64,000 nt of DNA. Origin: Macrostomum hystrix (taxonomy: Eukaryota > Platyhelminthes > Macrostomidae). The stretch is from positions 682,001-746,000 of the forward strand of contig CATNEN010000033.1 of assembly GCA_950097015.1 (NCBI GenBank). Direction: 5' to 3'. Of this stretch, positions 41,431 to 55,297 are shown piece after piece. How positions within the stretch are numbered: the stretch's first letter is position 1; the number at the start of each line of letters is the position of its first letter. The notes beneath the pieces were generated by a model that was given only the letters and a program-made list of their open reading frames with translations, was not told the DNA's origin and did not search any database. The position numbers and the translations under genes were made by a program.

Positions 41431-43844
41431 GCCAGCTGCAGACCGCCTGTGCTACAGCAGGCCAAGAGGAAGCTACCCGAGATGGCAGGATGAAACTTGC
41501 AAGAAGTTTGCGACAAGGTGCGGGGAACTGCAGTTTCAGTTACGCTGACTTGGATGACTGTCCATGGATCAATCCATTTTTGGACTGGCAAGCAAGGATA
41601 TCGTTACTGATACTGATAGAGATACTGATACTGATACTGAAGTTACTGATAGAGATCAAGGAAGATCAAGTGAAGGATCAAGCACTGGATTTTGACCGCC
41701 ATGTCACGGTGTGCAAACTAGCAGACATTGTGGGTCTCCATCCTACAGCCGTTGGCACCATCTGCTGCTTGAGCTATCACAGCTATAGCTGAGCAGACTA
41801 TTTCTTGTTTGCCAATTCGAAGCGGGACCTTAAAGGTCGGCATTCTTCAATAACAAGGAGCTCACTTGCCGGTAAACACTAAAGCTTGGTTTGCATTCCC
41901 GTAAAACCATAAATCGATAAAAAAATCGCTATCGGCCATTGTTCTGATCTATGTAAGTCTAAAATACCTTGAGCTCGTAAGACAAGAAATTAATTTAATG
42001 GAATAAAAGTACGAGCCGAGCTATAACTATATGAAACTAATTCACCTGCTAATTAGCTTGAATATAAAAGATTGACTGAGCGTATGTTCCTAATTTCAAA
42101 TAGTCTCTAATTTTATGAAGTCGATAACCCTGACATTAATACATTTGTTTTACATTGTCTAGCTTTAATAACAAATTATAGTATAATACGTACATAACAA
42201 AAATACTCTTATAATATAACTTACTTCGAAAACCGTCGATCAGCTAAGGAAAATATATATTGGAAAGCAGCGAAACGAGACAAATTTAACTTAGGAATTC
42301 AAACTTCTAAGAACATGAGTTCTCGACTTGTCGCATCTTTTTGCAAAGCGAATTAGAAGCGAATCTAGTTTTTTAGCCTTGTTATGGAAGCCATAGACAT
42401 CACACATTTTTTGCTTCAAAACAGGGTCGATAAAAATTCTATGCTTTGTTTAAACAAAGGGCGAAGGCCAGTAATGGCCATAGATTATGCTTTTAACGAG
42501 GGCCTCTGACTTGTTTTTTTCGCACCTTAGTGTTTTAGTTGACCGTAGTTTTAGTTGACCGAGGGAGAAGGCAGAATTTTTTTCTGTCCTAACCCCCGTT
42601 CTTATTGGTTACAGCTTATTTACCCCCAAAAATTCCTACCCTCTGTTAGTTCCACACACAGCCAGCTATCCGAGCTATTTAACGTAAACAAGTTTAGAAC
42701 AACGAGGCTCAGAACTAAAGTACATTAAGTTGTTTTGATCAGCCATCCCTAACCATCTTTTTGCGTCTATAATATTTGTGAAGGCAAGTCTTGGACTTCG
42801 ACACTGCATTCTGAGAATGTGTGCTGTTTTTTTTCCACGACTTTATTTTACAGTCTAAGCCGAGGGTGAAGGTGTAATATTTGACAAAAAAGCTATATGC
42901 AAACCTATATGGAGCGTAAGAGAGTTTAAATCTAGACACGATTGTCTATCACATACATAGACAATGCCCTACCAATCATTTTAACAGTAGCAGTAACAGA
43001 AATAAAATTTTATAGTAGATAAAATAGGGGGTGACTGATTGGGTGACAGACTAGTGGAGGGTGTCCTGTGGTTGAGCTGCGCCTAATAGTTAGGCTTGAA
43101 CAGCGAAATTGGAGAAATTCGTGTCAGCTGGGTGTCCATAGTGGCCTAGTTCCACCTGTTGTAGCTCTTGAAGGTCCAGATAGATAAGAGAGATAGATCT
43201 AGATAAAGGTCGGTGACCGCCGAAGTCGGAGATGATGCAAGCACATTCGGGTGACATGCTGATAAAGTTTGAAGGTCTGGAAAGGCCGCACTGAGGCGCA
43301 GTGCAAATTCGTGTATAGGGGTGTATGAAATACACTAGCTCTTATGGGAAAAATCGGATCTTCGGCCAGAAAAATTGAATATCTCGACGGTCTTAAGAGC
43401 TGGCGACTTGTTTCTTGTTTCAGAAGATGCGCAACAAAAAGTTGGTCCGTGTTCTTGAGTTTCGTGTGCTTGCAGTTGCATTGTTCCGTTCAGGTGCAGC
43501 AAAATAAATTGTCGGGGGGGGGAATTCCCCCCTTCTGTTCTACTGTTAAATGTCTATGGTCTCGTATTATGGACTGCGTCCCCTTGACCCATGCTTCCAC
43601 CACTCTTACTGTGTGCAAGAATGAATCCAACAACACTGCAATTTCCACACCCTGACTCGTGTGTCTATGGCAAAAAGCACTCGTGCGTAGAATGTCCGAG
43701 GCTGCGAGCGAAGCGAAGCACTCGTGCTTTTGCCATTGACACACTCGTCACAGTGCGGAAATATACCAATCTGAGCTGAGCCATGTACATTAAACAAAAG
43801 GGAGGGGATGGCCCGCTATAGCCCCCCTTCAAGCCACAGACACT
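41431..43844. other. Non-coding stretch
   Basis: No gene seen. Contains a short (gatact)n tract at about 41,608-41,640. Confidence 0.5.
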
Positions 43845-46800
43845 CAGGCTGAGAATCCCCCTCCCCCTCGACTTTTTTCGATCGGGCGGCACAGCCATCC
43901 ATTCCATCCCCGCAACCGCAAGCGAAAGCGAAAGCCTTGGCCCCAGCTTATGTACATTCAAGCCTCAATAGACAGAAATCTCGTCCCTACAAACAAACAC
44001 TGACAAATGCATGGAAAGCTGTCGCCTGTGTATTCTATTTCTAAGTCAAGCTTCAACTAATGAAATTTCGTTTTCAATTTTCGTGTGATGCAAAAAAGTT
44101 AATCGCAAAAAACAGGATGATCTTTCATTAATTACTGCAGCTTACTTCATATTCATACTTCATAAGATAATTAAACTTTCCAAGACTAAAGCACCATATT
44201 CATTTCAATGCTGGGCACACAATTTATATGCGAAACTTACATGCGATTACTTAACTATTTTAGCAAAACTTTCACTCAAGTTTGCGTTATTTGTGTGCAT
44301 GAAAAAATCACGTTTTATAAATGGAAATCAATACTATACATCTGAAATGTGATGCACAGCTTCAAGTCACATGTCATTGTCTTGGTAACAACTAGACGCA
44401 CCTATTTAAACCATTTTCAATGACATTGGAGCAAAGAACAACATTTTATTAGAGTAAACTCGAAAATGCTGCTTCTCTTAAAAGTACAGCATCGTGTACT
44501 GACGCTCAATCAATGTTCACAGGCAGGCATGGATGCTGTCCTTTTGAAGAGGGCTCTAAATGCTGTCCAACGACACCAAACTTGATTCGAGAAATTGCAC
44601 TACTAAAATCTTATGAGTAAATCTTATGAGAAATTGGCATAGGCCCCGGGTGTCAAAATTGCCGCAACGTGCCGTCCATTTCGAAAAATCGAATTTTCCA
44701 ACACTAATGCAGCTGCTCATCGGATGCAGCATAGTATTGGGTACATTTCGTCTCTGTACATAGAAAATTCGCAAGACCGTTTTTACAAAATTTACCTTTA
44801 AAGGTTCGAAAAATTGCATGATTTATTCAATTTCTACGAAAACAACACGTTTTCCAGCTGCAAATCAAGATTTAGCATCTGGAATGTGCCGCTGACTTTA
44901 AGTTGACATCTCATTCTCTTTCAAACATACACATGCGCCTATTGACACAATGTTGAGCTCAATGCGACAAAGTGCACTATCGTAGAGGCAGAAATGGCAA
45001 ACTTTTTCTCTCATACGTACACCTGTACAGGTACATATTTTAGTACAGATGGCCAACTACTGAATGTGTGTACACGAGTCTAGTATCAAATGAAAGAGGG
45101 TCCAAAATGCAATTCAGCAAAGCTAAGCACAACACCAACGGATGCAGCAATCAAAAGTTATGACTGATCCCGTTTTTCATGTTTTAGCCCTCCCAGGGGG
45201 GTCCAAAATTGCGATTTGCGCATCCACCTTCGGGTCAAGTGGATGCTTAGAAAATTCAAAATATACATTTTGTGCGCACATATGTTGCGCTTCTAAAAAA
45301 CTCAAGCCGCATTCAAATCGCACATTAAATACGTTCTGGCCATGCGGTTTTGTTCCTCGAAAAATGACTAAAAATGACCAAAATCACGTTTTTGGGATTT
45401 AATTACCCTCATCTTCGGTAAACAACATCCAATCAGTCTGAAACCAACATTGTCGTATAGGCGACACCCAAGAAAGTTGGTTGACATGTGTTGAAATGCA
45501 ATTCAAGTCACATGTCTGTGTCATAGAGGCGTCCAAAGTGCACCCTGTACTAAAAGTGCTTTTAAAAGTGCACATTTTTTTCAATCACAAAAGTACATGG
45601 TCAAAAAATTTCTTCATTATCAAGTAGGCCCATGAGTTGGGGTTACTACACAGCAACTCAATGTAAAAAAGCATGCACATTTTTTCAACCTCAAAAACCC
45701 GTTTTTTGACCCTTTGACCCTAAAGATGGGCCAGCAAGAAAAAATCCATATCAAATCATTGCAGGCTTCTGTAGCCCGCATCGTCTGGATAGAGTCATTG
45801 GGCGACACCATAAAATGCCAAAATAAGCGCCGAGAGACCAATTTTTGTCATGTCCAAAAAAATCTTGTTTTTGGTTGCAATGGCAACCAAAGCGCGTTGC
45901 CATGGCAACGCTTTTCACTTCAGTACATAGACCCAAGTCTTTTACATGTTTTGCAAAAAACCGCATCCAAATCGGTTCAACTGGGAAAAAGCGGTAATCG
46001 TTAAAAGTTGAATAACGTGCTTTCCTATCCCGACACGTTGGTTACATCTTATCAAGATGAGATATCGCATCCGTAATGGCTAGGGATGCCAACCGGTTTT
46101 TAAACCGGTTTTTAGCAGGAAAACCGGTTCTAAAAAACCCGGTTTTTTTGTCCGGTTTTATGACGGTTTTTAATGGGTTTGTTATTTTAATTATGTCTCA
46201 CAGAGTCACAATTTTTGCACTTTTAAGACAAAATAACTGGTAACAAAATTTGCTTCGTGGTGGCAGCGCTACTAAGTCCTTTCAAATTGAACATTAAACT
46301 TAAAATTAAATCGAAGTTGAACTTAAAGTATAAATCTAAATTGGGGCCTAATCTAAAACTATCTAAGTCTAAACCTAAGAACATCAAGGGTTCGCCGTTT
46401 CTAATCTAACCATCCCAGGGTACCGCCATTTCGAGACTGTGACCAGTTTGCCTTGGCCAAAATCATCAAATTAATCAATCATTGCTACCAGTGCATCATT
46501 AAGTTTAAAGTAATCTAATTATTCAGCAAAATTAAGAGTTCGCGAATTAGTTACGAACTGATCCGAGCTAAATCTCAATTTATATTAAGTTCGCATTGGG
46601 TCTTTATTTTAGTTCGCATTTAGTTCGCATTGGCTACGGAACGATTCCGAAGAAAGTCCACGGAAAATTTGAATTGGCGCGATATTCAATTTCCGCGAAA
46701 CCTAACTATAACAAATTTAAAATTAATAATTCCAAGAAACTTTTAGTTATTGTTAATCGGCACGCACACCTTTAACAAATTCACGATTGTATATAAGTTC

Positions 46801-47006
46801 TATCTTCTATGCTTATTTAGTGCTTTTTAAAAACTTGGCACACAAACCGGTTTTTAAAGACCGGTTTTCTTATAAAAGGCGGTTTTCAAACCGGTTAACC
46901 GGTTCTCAAAAAGGGCCGGTTTTTGGCATCTCTAGTAATGGCCAAGAGAAAGACTCGCTTACGCTCGGCTTCCTCTTGGCCATTACTGGCTCACTCATCC
47001 CAACTA
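43845..47006. repeat. Left member of an inverted repeat pair flanking the ORP gene
   Basis: Matches 53,752-51,552 reversed; almost identical from about 43,990 to 46,072 and looser at the outer edge. It ends at catcccaactag. The left member has been enlarged by an 854 bp hAT MITE. No coding frame of note; internal degenerate modules (caagtcacatgtc-like) recur about every 550 bp. Confidence 0.92.
46081..46934. mobile_element. 854 bp hAT-type MITE
   Basis: Target duplication GTAATGGC at 46,073-46,080 and 46,935-46,942. Ends are TAGGGATGCCAA and TTGGCATCTCTA. Both ends are rich in ccggtttttaaaccgg. The right repeat copy lacks it, giving an empty-site comparison. Confidence 0.9.
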
Positions 47007-48170
47007 GTATCGAATCAGGAACCGTAGCTAGTAAATATTTCCCAGATTTATTTTATGCTTCATTGCGATTACATTAAGCTCTACAGTGAATAGAAAATCT
47101 ATATGGAACTTCTGCAACTGGGAGAGTTAGGCCAACCCAGTTTTCCTGTGTAAATATTTCGACACGCGCGGTAAAAGTAGGTCAAAAAGCACTTCACTTG
47201 CTCAGCGAAGTGAAAAGTACATATACAAAAAGCACTGATTTCTAACAATTTCATTTGCAGTTAAGCATTTCTCTAACAGACGTCAAGCCCGCCATTTGAT
47301 GCTGTTCTGTCCCGGGGCTGAATTCTTATGCACTTTGCGCTCATATTTCTGTTCCTTTGCTCATATGGAATAAAATACAAATCAAGCATAGCCAAGTGCG
47401 ACCAGATGTACTGTCAGTCAGTGACTATTACATGGCGCTTTCAAAAGCTGTGAACAGACTGGGGCCGCCCACACTAACCCAAATTTCTACCCCATTTTAT
47501 AGCAGTGTGAACTTAAGCAATCGGGAATTATCTTTCTGTCTTGCTCATGCACAAAAATGTCCCCGGAACTGTCCCCAAGGACACATTTGCTCATGCATGT
47601 ATATTATTATACTAGTATGAATGCATGCGCGCTGCGGAAGTAGCAGAGCTGCGTTTGTTTTAGCGTGCAAGCACACGCCGCTAGGCTGACTGGCTCTGAT
47701 CCAGAATTGAATTGGAACGAATAAAATCGAATGGGACATGCGCGCGAATTGGTTTGTTGCACTGGATATTTCAATAATCTTCTTGTGGCAACGTTTTGCT
47801 GTTGGTTGCACACCCTCACATTCGTCCGTTGGTTATAGTGCTAGAGAGAGTGAGTCCTTGCTCTATTATTCTCTGTAAAATTCCACCACAGCAGCTCCCA
47901 GTGGGACCAAGGGATCGATTTCTGCTCCACCCGCCTACCCCAGCGCCGCCTGTCGCTCGTGGGCGCACATTCTTTAAATACTCGTAGTGGCATTTGGCTG
48001 AACGCCTGGTGTGTGGAGTGCATGGCCTGGGCTATCGAGTTGCATTCTTATTTCCATTCTGAGTTTCCTTGCCCTTCTCTGATCGCATAAAAGACGGGAT
48101 TAATGTTGACGGAAGTGAGCGGTGGAAAACTCGGATTCTAACCCCAACTCTGCGTGTCAGCTAGCTGAGC
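47007..48170. other. 5' flank of the ORP gene
   Basis: No other gene seen. Presumed promoter and 5' leader of the ORP gene; the leader just before ATG 48,171 reads gctagctgagc. Confidence 0.5.
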
Positions 48171-51069
48171 ATGGAGTCCGCAGCTACCAATGCCGATAAA
48201 TGGGACCAGCCACTCTTGGCAAGGTAAATTGCGCTCCACTCTAGCGCTGATCGTTGCTTGGCAGCAGTCTTTGTGATTTTTACCGGTTAATTTTGATGGG
48301 TCATTATGGAATTACGGGGCTAACGGATCTGTACATTGATTAAAGGCGACGAGTTCTTCATAAACAGGAATGCGCATGATGCTTGCACTCTCAGGAAAAT
48401 TATCGAATGAGCTATGAATCTGAAATTCAATGCTAACCTACATTTTCCTTCTTTAAAACCTTTAGGAGCAGCCTACCAGTGGAGATGCGACCCCGTGAAG
48501 ACTTCAGCGTGTGGGACTTCCTAAAAAACTGCATCGGAAAGGTTGTCGATGAAAATCAAGAGTTATATTCATTTTAAGCAAGTGAATATAGATTCTGCAC
48601 GATGCTTGATTATATAAGAGGAGTCGTCAGCTTTCCGACAATGAATCCGACTGTAGCACAGCGTATGCTTGCCAACTCAATACTCGCAATGTGCCAGTGT
48701 AGCTGCAGGTTCGTTTTGTGCCCATTTTAGAGAATGTAATTCGTAAAATTATTAATAAAACTTCAGGAGCTGACCAGAATAGCCATGCCGGTGCACTTTA
48801 ACGAGCCGCTATCATTCCTGCAGCGAGTCTGCGAGTACCTGGAATATTCGCACCTGCTGTTCAAGGCTGAACGGTGCGATGACCCTGTACAGAGACTAGA
48901 GGTAGGAATAAAACACAGCAAGCGTGTTGAGTTTAAAGTTGCGCTATGAAGTGCGTCATTGTTTATAGCCCCTTTTGAAAAAGTTTTAGTATTGAAAGTT
49001 CAATTTCAAGTGGCTCAATTTGAATCTCGCTCAAATTAAGTTGCGAAAAAAGATTGCTGATGGCAAGTGAAGTCATTAACAAGCGTATAACAATATTACA
49101 TAAACCATTAACCGCACTGCAGCTGATAACGGCCTTTGCTGTGTCCGGTGCCTCGTCCAACTGGGCTCGTCTTGGCAAGCCGTTCAATCCGCTTCAGGGC
49201 GAGACTTACGAGCTGGACAGGTGAGGCTCGAAGTTCCAGTTCGATAGCATAAGGGAGCAGAAGAACGATAGGTGATAGATACGATAGATAAACCGTTTTA
49301 CCTGGCTGAGCGCTCGTTAAAGGCTCTTTCCCGTTGCCATCAAACTAGACCAAAATACAAGATTGCACATCTTTGTACACCAAAACGAGTCATGTGATGA
49401 CTGTGTGAGCGAGCTTTAAGAGCTAGCTAAGAACAATGTCTATTCGAAGCAAAAAACCATATACGAGCTGGTAAATAAGAGTTTTGGCTCATAATGGGAG
49501 CATAAATATGTATTCTGACGATCTTAGTGAGCGCCCGGATTTCAGATCACGTGACCGCGGTTTTCGCGCCGTCTGCGAGCAGGTTTCGCATCATCCGCCC
49601 ACCAGCGCCTTTCACGCCGAAGCCCTGGACGGCTCCTGGATCTTTCATGGCGCGGTGACGCCTAAGCTCAGCTTCCTAGGCAAGTCGGTGGAGATTAATC
49701 CGAAGGGCACAGTAACACTGGAACTGCCCAGGCGGGCGGAGGTCTACACCTGGCAGAATGTGCTGTGCAAGATTCACAACATTATTATCGGCAAGCTTTG
49801 GGTTGAGCACGTGAGAGAAAGCATTTTAGCAAGCATTTGATTGATTATCATTGTAATTAGGATGATTGTATACAAACAATAGAATGTTTCAGCAAATTCT
49901 CAAGTGGTGCAGGAGTTTCAGGAGGTGCAGGAGTTGGTGCATCACTCCTAATGCTCGACCCGACTATTCTCATAATACCGATTCGCCATAAATCTTCTTT
50001 CCTACGAAAATAATTTTTTTCTCTGGATATTGGGGACTCAGTGTGGGAAATGAAACCCCCGATTGTATTACTTTTTGTCAAAAGTAATGGCAAAATGCGT
50101 ACCACAACAAACATTTTTCGTCCCATGTACTCTTTGCCCAGTACGGAGATCTAATAATCCGCTGTCATAGCAACGGCTTCAGAAGCGAACTAAAATGGCA
50201 CTCGCACTCGCTGATTGGATCCGATCATCACAAGCTTAATGGTTACGTCATCGATCCCACCGGAAAGAAAGTGAGGGCCATGTACGGCAAGTGGATGGAC
50301 GCCGTGTACAGGTGAGCACGATAGTGTGGCTGTCATAGGTTTAATATAAGCAGAGTGTATGATGAAAGGGGTTCTTAAAGTTATGCACTAATTCAATTGC
50401 AGCCTCCATGTGGACGCTTGGAAGCGGTACAAGAAAGGCGGCCAAGGTCGTAAACGAATCTCTGAGCTGCCCAGCTGGCCGGCGCTTTCAAACGCCGCCA
50501 CGACCACCGCCAGCCCCGCTGCCAATTCCACCGCGCCGCGATGGAAATCTTTTAGCATCGAGTTCCCAATGCCACCGCGGATATCTTCAGAAGCTCAATC
50601 GGACGAAATTGCTAACCCAGCTGGGGACGAGGAGAATAACGACGATGAACAGAGCTTGAGCACGTGGGCCGACTTGAGCATCGCAGGGCAGACTCTTTTG
50701 TGGCGACATGCCCCTCGCCCGGAGAACAATCGGCGCTATTTTTCTTTCACTCGCTTCGCCATCGCTCTGAACGATGACTCCGACATCGATCTGGTAGCCC
50801 GTCTGCCTAGCACCGACACCCGTCGCCGGCCAGATGTGCGCGCTCTGGAGCTAGGCGACCTTGACCTGGCGCAGACAGAGAAATGCCGACTGGAGGACAA
50901 GCAGCGTCGGGCTCTGCGGCGCGGTGGTGGTGGTGACAAGAGCGAGCAGCTCTCTGGTGGTGTCTGGTTCCAGCCTGGAAGAAACCCGCATACTGGACGA
51001 GACGGTGACTGGCGCTTCACTGGCGACTACTGGGCTAGAGACTGGAAGAACTGCCCGGACATCTTCTAA
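48171..51069 (+). CDS. OSBPL2-like: Oxysterol-binding protein-related protein, OSBPL2/ORP1-2 type
   Basis: Seven exons: 48,171-48,223; 48,466-48,541; 48,767-48,901; 49,123-49,220; 49,546-49,810; 50,142-50,311; 50,403-51,069. All joins keep frame, giving 487 residues, close to the 480 of human OSBPL2. The family signature EQVSHHPP is in exon 5. Other hallmarks: SLPVEMRPREDFSVWDFLKN, MPVHFNEPLSFLQR, GKPFNPLQGETYEL, and the C-terminal RPDVRALE...FTGDYWARDW. No PH or ankyrin part, so it is the short form. It transfers sterol/phosphoinositide lipids between membranes; no FFAT motif was seen. A Pro/Ala/Thr-rich insert sits between YGKWMDAVYS and TLLWRHAPRP. Strong call. Confidence 0.95.
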
Positions 51070-51551
51070 TATCGAACTGCAGAGCATCCACAACTTTCTT
51101 TCCTATGGCCAAACAATATCGGCTATTGTTAGAGCCGACAGCCCACATACTCTGGCCCTTGCTTCTTATTTATTGTACTTACTCCTAGTTTTTAGTACAA
51201 AGTAGTCTTCTTTCAAAAAGTTAATTAAAAAGTAGTCATAAGCAACGCAGCACTATGTAATTCAATTTTTAATCCAAGAAATCTGCATCGATTGCATAAC
51301 CTTGCCATTCACCATATAGTGGTTCTTGCAATCTGTGCAACTTAGCATACGAGCGCAGCCCGCGGCAACAGGCAAGTCTGAGACAAGGATCAAAATATCT
51401 CCAGGCTAGCATCAACATCGTCTATTGATTTTTCTTGCGTACTTTTGCCTATGAAAAGATCAACTTAAGCAAATACAGCTCTGGCTATAATTTGAAAGGT
51501 TAAAAATAAAATTGTCACTGGTTTAAAAGTCGTACTTCCATGAATCTCTAG
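51070..51551. other. 3' region of the ORP gene
   Basis: AT-rich; likely 3' untranslated region and spacer to the right inverted repeat. Confidence 0.5.
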
Positions 51552-53752
51552 TTGGGATGAGTGAGCCAGATCACTCATCACGGATGCGATATCTCATCTT
51601 GATAAGATGTAAGCAAAGTGTCGGGATAGGTAAGCACGTTTTTCAACTTTTAACGATTGCCGCTTTTGCCCAGTTGAACCGATTTGGATGCGGTTTTTTG
51701 CAAAACATGTAAAAGACTTGGGTCTATGTACTGAAGTGAAAAGCGTTGCCATGGCAACGCGCTTTGGTTGCCATGGCAACCAAAAACAAGATTTTTTTTG
51801 GACATGACAAAAATTGGTCTCTCGGCGCTTATTTTGGCATTTTATGGTGTCGCCCAGTGACTCTATCCAGACGATGCGGGCTACAGAAGCCTGCAATGAT
51901 TTGATATGGATTTTTTCTTGCTGGCCCATCTTTAGGGTCAAAGGGTCAAAAAACGGGTTTTTGAGGTTGAAAAAATGTGCATGCTTTTTTACATTGAGTT
52001 GCTGTGTAGTAACCCCAACTCATGGGCCTACTTGATAATGAAGAAATTTTTTGACCGTGTACTTTTGTGATTGAAAAAAATGTGCACTTTTAAAAGTACT
52101 TTTAGTACAGGGTGCACTTTGGACGCCTCTATGACACAGACATGTGACTTGAATTGCATTTCAACACATGTCAACCAACTTTCTTGGGTGTCGCCTATAC
52201 GACAATGTTGGTTTCAGACTGATTGGATGTTGTTTACCGAAGATGAGGGTAATTAAATCCCAAAAACGTGATTTTGGTCATTTTTAGTCATTTTTCGAGG
52301 AACAAAACCGCATGGCCAGAACGTATTTAATGTGCGATTTGAATGCGGCTTGAGTTTTTTAGAAGCGCAACATATGTGCGCACAAAATGTATATTTTGAA
52401 TTTTCTAAGCATCCACTTGACCCGAAGGTGGATGCGCAAATCCCAATTTTGGACCCCCCTGGGAGGGCTAAAACATGAAAAACGGGATCAGTCATAACTT
52501 TTGATTGCTGCATCCGTTGGTGTTGTGCTTAGCGTTGCTGAATTGCATTTTGGACCCTCTTTCATTTGATACTAGACTCGTGTACACACATTCAGTAGTT
52601 GGCCATCTGTACTAAAATATGTACCTGTACAGGTGTACGTATGAGAGAAAAAGTTTGCCATTTCTGCCTCTACGATAGTGCACTTTGTCGCATTGAGCTC
52701 AACATTGTGTCAATAGGCGCATGTGTATGTTTGAAAGAGAATGAGATGTCAACTTAAAGTCAGCGTCACATTCCAGATGCTAAATCTTGATTTGCAGCTG
52801 GAAAACGTGTTGTTTTCGTAGAAATTGAATAAATCATGCAATTTTTCGAACCTTTAAAGGTAAATTTTGTAAAAACGGTCTTGCGAATTTTCTATGTACA
52901 GAGACGAAATGTACCCAATACTATGCTGCATCCGATGAGCAGCTGCATTAGTGTTGGAAAATTCGATTTTTCGAAATGGACGGCACGTTGCGGCAATTTT
53001 GACACCCGGGGCCTATGCCAATTTCTCATAAGATTTACTCATAAGATTTTAGTAGTGCAATTTCTCGAATCAAGTTTGGTGTCGTTGGACAGCATTTAGA
53101 GCCCTCTTCAAAAGGACAGCATCCATGCCTGCCTGTGAACATTGATTGAGCGTCAGTACACGATGCTGTACTTTTAAGAGAAGCAGCATTTTCGAGTTTA
53201 CTCTAATAAAATGTTGTTCTTTGCTCCAATGTCATTGAAAATGGTTTAAATAGGTGCGTCTAGATGTTACCAAGACAATGACATGTGACTTGAAGCTGTG
53301 CATCACATTTCAGATGTATAGTATTGATTTCCATTTATAAAACGTGATTTTTTCATGCACACAAATAACGCAAACTTGAGTGAAAGTTTTGCTAAAATAG
53401 TTAAGTAATCGCATGTAAGTTTCGCATATAAATTGTGTGCCCAGCATTGAAATGAATATGGTGCTTTAGTATTGGAAAGTTTAATTATCTTATGAAGTAT
53501 GAATATGAAGTAAGCTGCAGTAATTAATGAAAGATCATCCTGTTTTTTGCGATCAACTTTTTTGCATCACACGAAAATTGAAACCGAAATTTCATTAGTT
53601 GAAGTTTGAATTAGAAATAGAATACACAGGCGACAGCTTTCCATGCATTTGTCAGTGTTTGTTTGTGGGGACTTTGTGGTTTGTGGGGGGGATGGAATGG
53701 ATGGCTGTGCCGCCCGATCGAAAAAATCGAGTTTCTCTCAACCTGAGGCTAC
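51552..53752. repeat. Right member of the inverted repeat pair
   Basis: Begins ctagttgggatgagtgagcc and runs to about 53,752. Nearly identical to the left member except for the MITE and a 40 bp difference near the inner end. Confidence 0.92.
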
Positions 53753-55297
53753 TTTTTGTTTTATCTATGGGCCGAATGAAATGGTTTTAAAGCCCGCTGT
53801 GAAAGCTAAAGAGAATAAAAGGAGAGATATAAGGATTACAAATCTTGGAGCACCGTAAAAGTACGCTATAATCTATCAACATTAATTGGCGACTCCTTGA
53901 GCATATTAAAGTAATCGGAGAACCTAACATATACTAGCTACGGTTCCTGATTTAATACTAATTACGTAATCTGTTCCTTAGCTGAACCTGAAGAAAAAAT
54001 CGTGCATACAGAAGAAAAAAGCAACTCGTTAAAGGCGCGCACACTGGAAATTTGCTTATAGTCACAACAGGCAGGCATGGCTGATGTTGAATTGTTTAAT
54101 AGAACAGGCATGAATTTTCCATTCTGAGAAAGAGAAAGAAAAAGAGACAGAGGGAGGTCGCGATTAAATGCATACCTAGATTCTGAGATACATTGTTCAA
54201 TGTATTTTGTAAGTCTTCGAATCAGTGGGGCAATAATTATAGCAAGAATAGTTTATAGGTTAGCTTAATAATAGGCTAAGATCGGGTTTGTGTCAGACAT
54301 TTAAAACTCAATTTATGAACTTTGAGGACAAATGTATTACTGCTAGACTCGCCACTACATTCAAATGAGTGTCTGGATACATAGAATGGTTAGCAAGCAT
54401 GTGGGAGACAGGGGTGGCAGAAAAAGCTTCCCTATGCAGAACGAACAGCATAGACTACTCCAGGTAGTAGTGTAAGTAGCATACAAGTACTATAAATAGT
54501 GGGCATGGGCTTTCGTTAATGCTTAGGACACAAGCGATTGGTTGGCAAGGAAATGCAACACTGAATCAGACAAATTGTTTTTTTATTGCGCTTCCAGGTC
54601 AAAGAAATTCACTCGCAAAGACCGACGATAATGCAAAGGCAAATGAAGGAAAATAATATAGAAATCGAAAAATTTATAGAGTAGAAAAAAGCATCAGATA
54701 AGCAACAGCAGCATGTACAAGCGGAAATTTTCTATTATAAAATGTTAAGCTATTCTACTCATAGTAGCCAGTAGGAATTTAAATGTATATAAAATTAAAA
54801 AGAGAGATCAAAACGATGCGCTTTGAGGCAGAGAGGGACGCGCCGATCACTTCGCTGCTAATGTGAGGGATAGAGTAATTATAAAGAAACAGAGCAGGCG
54901 GTACACAAGAGCTGGAAATGTGAAGCTATTAGAAGCAGCAGGGACCAGTTCGTAACAGATTTTAAAACAAAAGAAATAGCAATAAGAATGCACTCTGTCT
55001 CTTCGGGGATCCGTTTTGATTATTATTATTTCTAGCTAATAATAATTACTCTATACATTGTACAGTAACATGCAATACAAATGAAGCCGATTAAGAATGC
55101 CTCCCTGCTTAATTCAGACACTCCAGTTACATGTCTCAAACAGCCTTTGTTTCTGCCCCAGAGAAGCTACAGAAAGCAAGACACAAAATTCCCAATCGGC
55201 TTGTCATTGATAATATTTAGTGGCATAAATTCTTTCTGGGAGCGACTGACGAAACTAAAATTTGAAGCATCGAGGGCTGCGGGAGGGTGGCACAGCA
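53753..55297. other. 3' flank of the FHA/PHD gene
   Basis: No gene seen; AT-rich, with the probable 3' untranslated region of the minus-strand gene. Confidence 0.5.
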
